Assembly: GCA_964023275.1 (NCBI GenBank) | Contig: OZ029916.1 | Coordinates: 40,363,396-40,427,395 of the forward strand | DNA length: 64,000 bases | Direction of reading: 5' to 3' | Source of the DNA: Norana najaformis | Lineage: Eukaryota > Annelida > Clitellata > Crassiclitellata > Hormogastridae | Shown here: piece after piece, positions 29,301 to 38,900 of the stretch | How positions within the stretch are numbered: the stretch's first letter is position 1 | How the letters are laid out: every line of letters starts with the position of its first letter | Notes under the pieces: model-generated | Told to the model about the DNA's origin: nothing | The model's input: the letters and a program-made list of their open reading frames with translations, nothing else | Databases searched by the model: none | Translations under genes and position numbers: made by a program

Positions 29301-29891
29301 CATCAGGAACAGTGGAACGGCTCCACAGATAAGCATAGTAAAATACGGAATGAGAAAGGCACCTGAAACGACAAAAGTTACACTAAAATACGAAATGAGA
29401 AAGACACCTGAAACGACAAAAGTTACACTAAAATGCGAAATGAGAAAGGCACCTGAAACGACAAAAGTTACACTAAAATATGGAATGGGAAAGGCACCTG
29501 AAACGACAAAAGTCACACTAAAATACGGAATGAGAAAGGCACCTGAAAATATAAACAGCGGCAACAAAGACCAAAATCAAGCCACATTTGTCAATATCCA
29601 GAAAGTGAACAGAGAGGCAGCCTGAGCCAATTGAAAAAGGATGGTCTTAAGTTCAGACTGAAATGACTAATAACAATAATAACAATAATAATAACAACAA
29701 CAACAACAATGGCAGTAACAATAGTAACAACAATAACAATAATATTAATAATAACATTATAATATTATTATTATACTACTACTAATGATATTACAATAAT
29801 ACAATTATTATTATATTATTATTATATAATTATTATTATAATTATTATAATTTTAATAATAATAATAATAATAATTATAATAATAATAATA

Positions 29892-29939
<48 letters not shown>

Positions 29940-32900
29940 ATCCACTTATTCAAAAGGAGCTGGCAATCATCAAAGCCTCAATAACATCCGAGTATCACGA
30001 AGCCAGATTTAAGGTAGTTTCTTCACCACACTCTGGCGACTGGCCCTTGGCGCTGCCCACAAGTGCTTGTGGCTTGAGGCTAGACGATGAGGCTGTACGC
30101 ATCGCAACAGGTCTAAGACATGGGATAGATTTGTGCGCCCCCACGAATGCCCCTGCGGGGTTCTGGTCACTGCGGACGGCTCTCGTGGTCTAGCACACCC
30201 TTTGGGTCCTGGTAGAACCGCAAGACACACTACATCGTGTGGCGCGGCCTCGCGAAGGCTGGCTTTCCATCAGCTAAAGAACCAACAGGATTGGTCAGAT
30301 TCGGTCGGCGGCCTGACGGAGCAACCCCCACAACTTAGGAGGGGTAAAAGTTTGACCTGGGACGCAACAGTAACCGACACTCTGGCAGAATGGTATCGAT
30401 CCAGAACAGCCGTGGTCGCAGGCGCCGCTGCGGAGATCGCAGCAGCGAAAGATCGCAAAATACACCGATATTCTTTCGACATACTGCTTTTCCCTCTGGC
30501 ATTCGAGACTCTCGGTCCCATAAATCAGGAAGGTTTTAGCCTTATCAAAAAACTTTGTCGCTACTTAGTCCAAGTGTTGAGAGACAAAAGAGAGACTTCT
30601 TTCCTGTTTCAGCGCCTTTGAATTGATATCCAGCATTTCAACGCAGTTGCCTTATCGGCACATTCTTGGAGCCAGATTTAAGCGAAGACTGGCAATTCCA
30701 GAGAACAATTTCCGGCCGGAAGACAGCCCCAATTCAGCATGACGAACATTCTACCAGAGACGTTGCTTCTTCGTTTCCTCGTCATTTTTCTTGTCTTCTA
30801 ACCAACCGAGAACAGTTGTCTACGTCTGACCTTCCATCGATTGAAGAAGAAGTGATTGACTTCAGTTATGACAGCGCATTAGGAGAGGTTAACGGGAGAA
30901 ACGACGAACGAGACCTTAAGGAGCTCGTTCAGAAGAGGCAGTCAGACGAATTCATGATCTCAGAAGTCACACTCGAAGCAATGAGCGAGCACATCTGCTC
31001 GCAAATCAAGGTCTTCATCGACAAGAATACTATGAAGAAGACGGCACATATAGCCAAGATCAAAGAAGAAGAGAAGGCGATGGCTGTAGCCGAGATTAAA
31101 GAATCGGAGAAAGCCAGGAACTGGTCAACGAGACCCAGCGACGGTCTCAACCGGTCTTCAAGGTCAAGGAGCCACAGCGCCCGACGAAGGTCAGCCAGCG
31201 GGCAAGGTCGAGGAGACGTCGGCGCTCGGGTCAGCGGCGCCCACGACGGCGACGAAGAGGAGGGATGAGGTGCTGGATGATCGTTCGATCCGCACCAGAG
31301 GTTCTCGCGGTCCATCGAAGAAATGCCGCAGAACGTTCTACACTAACGCGACCGCTGACTCAGGTTTGCTTCTCCACCACTTCGCTTAAAGACAAGACCA
31401 TGAGATTTGGAGTTGCATCTAGTCGACCAGTTTCCAGCGTACCAGCCAGGGCACCACAAGCAGCTCCAGTTACACCACCACCACCACCACCACCACCACC
31501 ACCACCACCACCACCACCACCACCACCACCACCACCACCACCACCACCACCACCACCACCACCACCACCACCACCACCACCACCACCACCACCACCACCA
31601 CCACCACCACCACCACCACCACCACCACCACCACCACCACCACCACCACCACCACCACCACCACCACCACCTGCTGCTGCTGGCCAACCAAGACAGCCGT
31701 GACTGCTCGCACAAATGGCCACAACTGTCGCAGGTGTTGCAGTTGGATCAGCTGTTGGTGACACAATTGGTGCTGCGATGAAAGGCAGCGTTGGCCATTC
31801 AGAGTCTGCCCCTCCTCCCCCCCAAGGCAGAACAGGGGTACCGTAAACCCCAAAACACACAGAACCAGAACAATCGATGCCAGTTTAGACTCAAACTATT
31901 CACGGACTGTGAACAGAACTCGCTCGATATCACTCACCGCCAGGGCTTCAATGAAGTTCTAAAGGACTGTCAGCTCCATTTCGGCGTGCCTCTCTGAGAG
32001 ACAGTGTCTCGAACGATTAGAATCGGATAATAACAATAACAATAACAATAACAATAATAATAATAATAGCAACAACAGCAACTGAGAGCCTATTAAGCAC
32101 CTCTCAAATGTCAACTGTGCATTGGTTGTTCCGGCAGAAGCTGAATTTAGTCCCATGCTATTCACGACCGCAATACAGTCGCACGTTCCACAGAAGGGAT
32201 TTTAAAGCCTTCTGTTAACGAGACAGTAAATTAATTGAAACATCGGATCTGCGCAAACATCATGAGCAACTCATGTAGTCTGTCAAAATATGGGGTGTCA
32301 GAGTAGTCCATGAATAGAAGTGTCAGATTAGTACACGAATAGAAGTGTCAGAGTAGTCCATAAATAGAGGTGTCAGAACAGTACACGAATAGGAATGTCA
32401 GAGTAGTCCATGAATAGAAGTGTCAGAATAGTACACGAATAGAAGTGTCAGAGTAGTTCATGAATAGAAGTGTCAGAACAGTACACGAATAGGAATGTCA
32501 GAGTAGTCCATGAATAGAGGTGTCAGAACAGTACACGAATAGGAATGTCAGAGTAGTCCATAAATAGAGGTGTCAGAATAGTACACGAATAGAAGTGTCA
32601 GAATAGTACACGAATAGAAGTGTCAGAACAGCACACGAATAGGAATGTCAGAGTAGTCCATGAATAGAAGTGTCAGAATAGACCTTGAATAGAAGAGTCA
32701 GGATACCCGTAAATTTAAATTTTGTTGTACCTAAGTTCAGTTTCGTCAGACAGTGATGCTTGAAGGGAAAGAAATTAAACAATTGACGAAAAGCCTGGAA
32801 ACTGCGTCAAAGAGCAAAAACAAGAGGCAAAAAACGTTGCCAATTAACATATTATTTATTTGTTTTTGCTCTTATTACACGCGCAGGGTCTGTAAATTTG

Positions 32901-35900
32901 AACTTGAGGCGCGAGACTAGTGTATGCGAAGAACTTGTCCAGGGTCGTTACACGGAGTCCACTTAGCGGTTTGAACTTGTAATCGTTGGATTACAGACCC
33001 AAAGCGCTGCCGATTTGACCACCGTGCCCCATCGTCATTTATCCTGATGACTAAGAGGTCGTGAAAAATAATTTCTTGTTCCCCAAAACTGAAAACCATG
33101 CGGTCTCAACCCTTACCGCACCCGATGCGTTTGTCCCATTTCGCTTTCTATTAGGCTAATCCCCGGTGCACTGAATTCTGGGAACGACGGGCGCTGAATT
33201 ATGATACAAACGACCACTAGTTGTCGCCTGCGAATTCCCGCCAGGGGGCCGTCGGCAGATGTCGTTTTGTCGCGGCGCTAATCTGAGTGCTGACTACACA
33301 AGACACACATTAGCTGAAGCGGAAAGAAAGAAGGACGGACTGAGGAATAGGAGGAGAGAGGACAGGATGAGGAACAAGAAGAGGACGAAAGAAGGAAGAA
33401 AGGAAGGAACAAAGGCAAGCGGGACAGGCTGATGGATAAGAGGGAAAAGGAGCTAAAGGAAGGAAGATAGGCTGAGGAACGGGAGAAGAGAGAAGAAGGA
33501 ATGGGAGGAGGAAGAAGGAGGAATAGGAGAGAAGGAATGAGGATGGAGGGGAGGAAGATGAAGAGGAGTAGGAATAGAAGGAAGAGGATAAACTGAGGGA
33601 ATAAGAGAAGGAAGGAGAAGAAAAACCAAGAAGTACATGAGTAAGAACGAGAACGAGAATAACAAGTAAAGAAGGAACAAGAAGAGAGAGAAAAATTGAG
33701 AAGAAAATGGAGGAAACGAAGGAAATGAAAGCAAGAAGAAGTTAGAGAAGAGAACAAAGAGAAGGAGAATGAGGATGATGAAGAAGAAAAGAACTAAGAA
33801 GAGGAGAATGAGGATGAAGATGACGAAGAAAAGAACTAGGAAGAGGAGGATGAGGATAGAGAGGAAGATAAATAGACGGATAAGGAGGAGAAGGAATAGA
33901 CGGAGGAAGGGAAAGAGGAGGAGGAGGAGAGGAGGAGTAGGAGGATAGTAAGACGAGGACGAGAGCAGAGTGTGAACGATGTAGAAATCGTTTTGAGACT
34001 CACTGGACTTCAGTGTCTACAGAAGCGATGTTAGCTCGACACTGAAGGCCGAGGGAGACAGCGACAGAAACAGGCAGATACAGAAGCAGAAACAAATGTA
34101 GAAACAGCAGCAGGTGCGCGCCTTTTCACTGGTCGATATTCCTCCGCCGGCGAAAGTAAAATGGCATTCATCCCGCTTTTTATTATCTTTTCTCGCAACA
34201 GCAACACATTCACGAGTAGGGACTTATATGTATATAGGCCTATGTAGGCATATACATATATACATACATATAAACACATATATATGTATATATGTATAAA
34301 CGTGTATATGTATGTATATATACAAACATGTATAAATATGTGCATGTATGCATATATACACACATATGTATGCATAGATAAAATATAAAGACGAACATAT
34401 ACATTTAAATATAAAGTATAGATGTTTCTATTAATGTGAAGATTATAAATGAATGCTTTCGTGTATGTATTTCCTAAGTGCGATGACGAGTGCTCTGCTC
34501 AGTCTGGTGATTTTCTTCATCAAATTTCTTACACATGGCGACGAAATATGATACAAAAATTAATGTCTATATTACCTTCTTCTATTATGGGGGAAAGTGG
34601 GGCAACTGCTCTTTTGTTAGTTTAATACACACGGCTCCTTCAAAAACAGGTATACTTCTTCAGGGAGCGCTATATAAATGTTCTGAATGAATAGATAAAT
34701 AAATGAATGAATAAATGGATGAATTAATTAATTAGTTAATTAATTAATTGCGTTATGTCAGTTCTTTAATGTATTTCAGTTCTTAACTTAAGATTAATCT
34801 GTTTCAACTTGATTACCCACCATAGCCTGATTCTGGCTTCCGTGAATTATCGGATTTCGATCAGACTTCTCTGGCGAATTACGATTTTTGACCAAATTGG
34901 TTTCGCTGGAAGCGACGATCGATCGATGCCTCGAGCGTTACGAAAACAGCGCTATAGAAGTCATCTGATTAGATTAGATAGTTGTTGCAGTCATAATCAC
35001 AATAGTAATCACATTCATTAATTTTTATGGAATAAACATTAGATCGCATCGAAATTAGATCGGATCAAAGGCTTACCTGGCCGGGGTTCCTGAGAACCGG
35101 GCCCCAGGCCAAGACCATGAACCTTGGGATTTTTATAGATCCGGTGAGATTTTAGGTATACCCCACCCACGATTGGTTACGACACTGCTCAGTCGACGGA
35201 TCGTAATGTAATTGAAAATTCGAGATTTCTACAGCGCCCAAAGAAAGCACAATTCCTGGATCCCGAGTTCGGGTAAGACCCAAGATGACATGGATCGATA
35301 ACATCAAGTCGTGGACTGCATTATTACTGGAGACAAGGGACAGAAGCAGATGGCACAAAATTGTCCGTGGTGCAGCCAATCCTCGGCTCGAGGACGGATG
35401 AAGACCAAACAAGAGACGAAGAAAGCTAAGTTGCGGGAATGAGTTTATTCACCGGCGCACGTGAGTGTCATGTAATAGAGGCCGATTTTACATATTCGAT
35501 TCCTGGCCTGTTGTATTTCGGCAAATGCGTTTTCCTCCGGGTCTCCTCCCCGGAGCTGCTAAGGGAACTTAAACAACACTCCTAGACTATCTCTTTGTCA
35601 GAGGCTCCGCGTCATCCCCTCTCGCTATCTCAGACCCCTCATATTTCCTCCAAGTACTGGACCTTCTGGTAAGAAAAGACGAACGAACACGTAGCCCATA
35701 TGTGCTCAATTTACTACTGAATGCTTCCAGGACGGGGAGCTTACAACTCTCCAGTAGTCGTTAGGGGCTCGCTGTCCCAGACCCCTCAATTTTCCTTCAG
35801 GTATTGGACCCATCCGAATAAGTCCTGAATCGATTCCTAGACCAGGCTTCTCCAACAGATTGCAACTTTGGCAACATTGGTTTTCCTTGAAGGGACCATC

Positions 35901-38900
35901 GATTAATACCTTGTACGTTGTGATAACGGCGCTATAAAAGTCATTATATTATATTTGATTCGGGATGTATACAGCCCTGCGTTTGAGGCATCTTTCGGCT
36001 GAAGCTCACACACGACAATAGCAATCCAAGAAGCGGAGACCATTCGACGCGGCAACGAATTAACAATTATCAATACCCCATTAGGCTGCGAAACTTGAAC
36101 TCCGGACGCTGAGTTGGCAGGCAATCAGTCGCAGTTTTGTCCTGCACCGCGCGACCTCTAATACACTACACGACCTCGTGCAGATAAAATAATTTACGGG
36201 GTCAAAGATCACTGAGGGAGAAGACGAAAATCCTTACAGGACAATGCGGTCTTATCTCTCCAAAGCGGGATTCATTAATATGTTGACAAGCTAGATAAAT
36301 CCAAGGCTGTAGAGGAGTTCAGGGAACCAGCGCAACATCGAAATCCAATTCCGCAGCAAATTATCACGTGTCACTTGGACTCGTAAACCGGTTCCCGTTA
36401 ACCGAGGGTGACGGATAAATATCTCTCGTGTAACTTCAGTCGACGCTTTCATATCCCTCAACGACGGGTGACAAGGCGTGGACAAATTCAGTCAAGGGCG
36501 GAGTTCAAGGGGCAACCCCGTTTCAAGTTTTAAGAGCCCCTCACTGGGTTGGATCCCTTAATTAACTGAAAATCTCGAAAAATATCAAAATCCTGGGAAA
36601 CTAAAACAAGTTAATGAAACTAATGGGAAAATAAAATTAGTTTCAAAAATCTGTGCCTGTGTCTCTCTCTTTGACTATGTCTCTATACCTCTGTGTCACT
36701 TTCTCTGTCTGTCTCTGCCTCCGCTTGCGTCTTTGTCCTACTTTCGTCTGTATCTGTGTCTGCGTTTGCGTATCTGCTCTGTCTGCCTGTCTTTCTCTCC
36801 CCAGCGCTTTCAAAGGGACAGCGGTCGTGAAGGATCTGACCCGATCAATTCATCGAGCAGATGAATTGATCGGGTCGCTATAGAAAAACGTGTACATTTA
36901 CAGTTACATTTAAATGAGGTTCGAATCCACTCTCTCCACGTCACAAGTCGAACGCTCCTCTCTCCGCAAACGGGTCAACCGCTTCCAGATATCGTTCCTT
37001 TAAAGGTTTCTAGGACAAGAATCGGTGCGAAAATTATCTACAAATTAACTTTCCTTACTATCGCGGGTACGTTGCCTTGACTACGCGATGAGTGGCTCTG
37101 GAAAGAGTTAATTAATGAATTAATAGGCCACTGGCTTTGAGCCAACATTAACCCTAAGTATAGATTTCAAGCCTTGGCGTCAATAGAACGGTAGGCCTTC
37201 TTAGGCTGAACTGGAAATCCAACGATTTCCTTGACGCAGGACATAAACTTAACTGGAGTTAAGGTGGAGAGAAAGTTAAGTGACTGATTAGCTGTACAGT
37301 GGCTGCTTCCTGAGACAAGTAAGGCATGACAAGGCAAGGTAAAGACAAGGTAAAGGCAAGGTTAAGGCAAGGTAAAGGCAAGGCAAAGGCAAGGCAAAGG
37401 CAAAGTAAAGGCTAGGCAAAGGCAAGGTAAGGCAAGTCAAAGGCAAGGTAAAGGCAAGGTAAGGCAAGGTAAAGGCAAGGTAAAGGCAAGGCAAAGGCAA
37501 GGTAAAGGCAAGGCAAAGGCAAGGTAAAGGCAAGGCAAAGGCAAAGTAAAGGCTAGGCAAAAGCAAGGTAAGGCAAAGTAAAGGCAAGGTAAAGGCAAGG
37601 TAAAGGCAAGGTAAAGGCAAGGTAAAGGCAAGGTAAGGCAAGGCAACAGTAAGAAAAGTTCAGTTCAGACGAAATTATGTAAGTTAAGGTAAGACAGACA
37701 GCAGACTTGCAAACTCGCTATCGTCTTTTACATCACTTGTTAAGACTGACTACTTCACCCTGGCTTTTGCTTGATTCCATCTTGGCCCCTAGCCAACATA
37801 GTCTGCGTCTCACATTCAGGTGTACCGATATTGCGCGAGTTATAAGTGCTTTAAATAAATAAATAAATAACAGGAAGGCAATGTAAGGCAATGTAAGAAA
37901 AAGTAAGGCAAGTTAAAGTACAGAAAGGCAAGACAAAGTAAAGAAGGACTTGAGATTAGGTGAGGTAAGGTAAGAAAAATAAGGAAAGGCAAGAGGAAGT
38001 AAAGTTGAAGTAATGTGAGGTAAGGTAAGGCAAAATAGGGTAAGCCAGGATAAAGCAAGACAAGGGAAGGTAAGGTAAAGTAAGACAATAACAATAATTT
38101 GACGATGATGATGACGACGACGACGATGATGATGATAAAAGTGCTAGTAGTACAGTTCGCCTCCATTCTTGTAGCAGAGATGTGGGAATCGCCAGACGTT
38201 AAGGTAAGGTAAGGTAAAGTAAGACAATAACAATAATTTGACGATGATGATGATGACGACGATGATGATGATAAAAGTGCTAGTAGTACAGATCGCCTCC
38301 ATTCTTGTAGCAGAGATGTGGGAATCGCCAGACGTTAAGGTAAGGTAAGGTAAAGTAAGACAATAACAATAATTTGACGATGATGATGACGACGACGACG
38401 ATGATGATGATAAAAGTGCTAGTAGTACAGTTCGCCTCCATTCTTGTAGCAGAGATGTGGGAATCGCCAGACGTTAAGGTAAGGTAAGGTAAAGTAAGAC
38501 AATAACAATAATTTGACGATGATGATGATGACGACGATGATGATGATAAAAGTGCTAGTAGTACAGATCGCCTCCATTCTTGTAGCAGAGATGTGGGAAT
38601 CGCCAGACGTTAAGGTAAGGTAAGGTAAAGTAAGACAATAACAATAATTTGACGATGATGATGATGACGACGATGATGATGATAAAAGTGCTAGTAGTAC
38701 AGATCGCCTCCATTCTTGTAGCAGAGATGTGGGAATCGCCAGACGTTAAGGTAAGGTAAGGTAAAGTGAGACAATAACAACAATTTGACGGTGATGATGA
38801 CGACGACGATGATGATGATAAAAGTGCTAGTAGTACAGATCGCCTCCATTCTTGTAGCAGAGATGTGGGAATCGCCAGACGTTAAGGTAAGGTAAGATAA

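Larger units (their letters stand above)
32720..38068. other. SLC6 intron 1, middle part
   Basis: Holds the homopurine tract, ATGT/ATAC microsatellite at 34,215-34,375, family B and C SINEs, the nested RTE tail, a family D piece and the GGCAA array. A SINE-like segment with TTTGAACTTGTAATCGTTGG and AAAGCGCTGCCGATTTGACC lies at 32,870-33,090, resembling 49,440-49,560. No gene. Confidence 0.6.

Noticed and set aside
31343..31860. Long frames of Trp, Gly, Val, His or Pro on both strands
   Set aside because: They are readings of the ACC run; only the Pro frame belongs to the CHCHD2-like retrocopy.
38158..38883. Six alternative copies of SLC6 exon 1 end as mutually exclusive exons
   Set aside because: Each lacks an upstream AG at the homology boundary and has lost the GT donor, so they cannot be spliced as exons.
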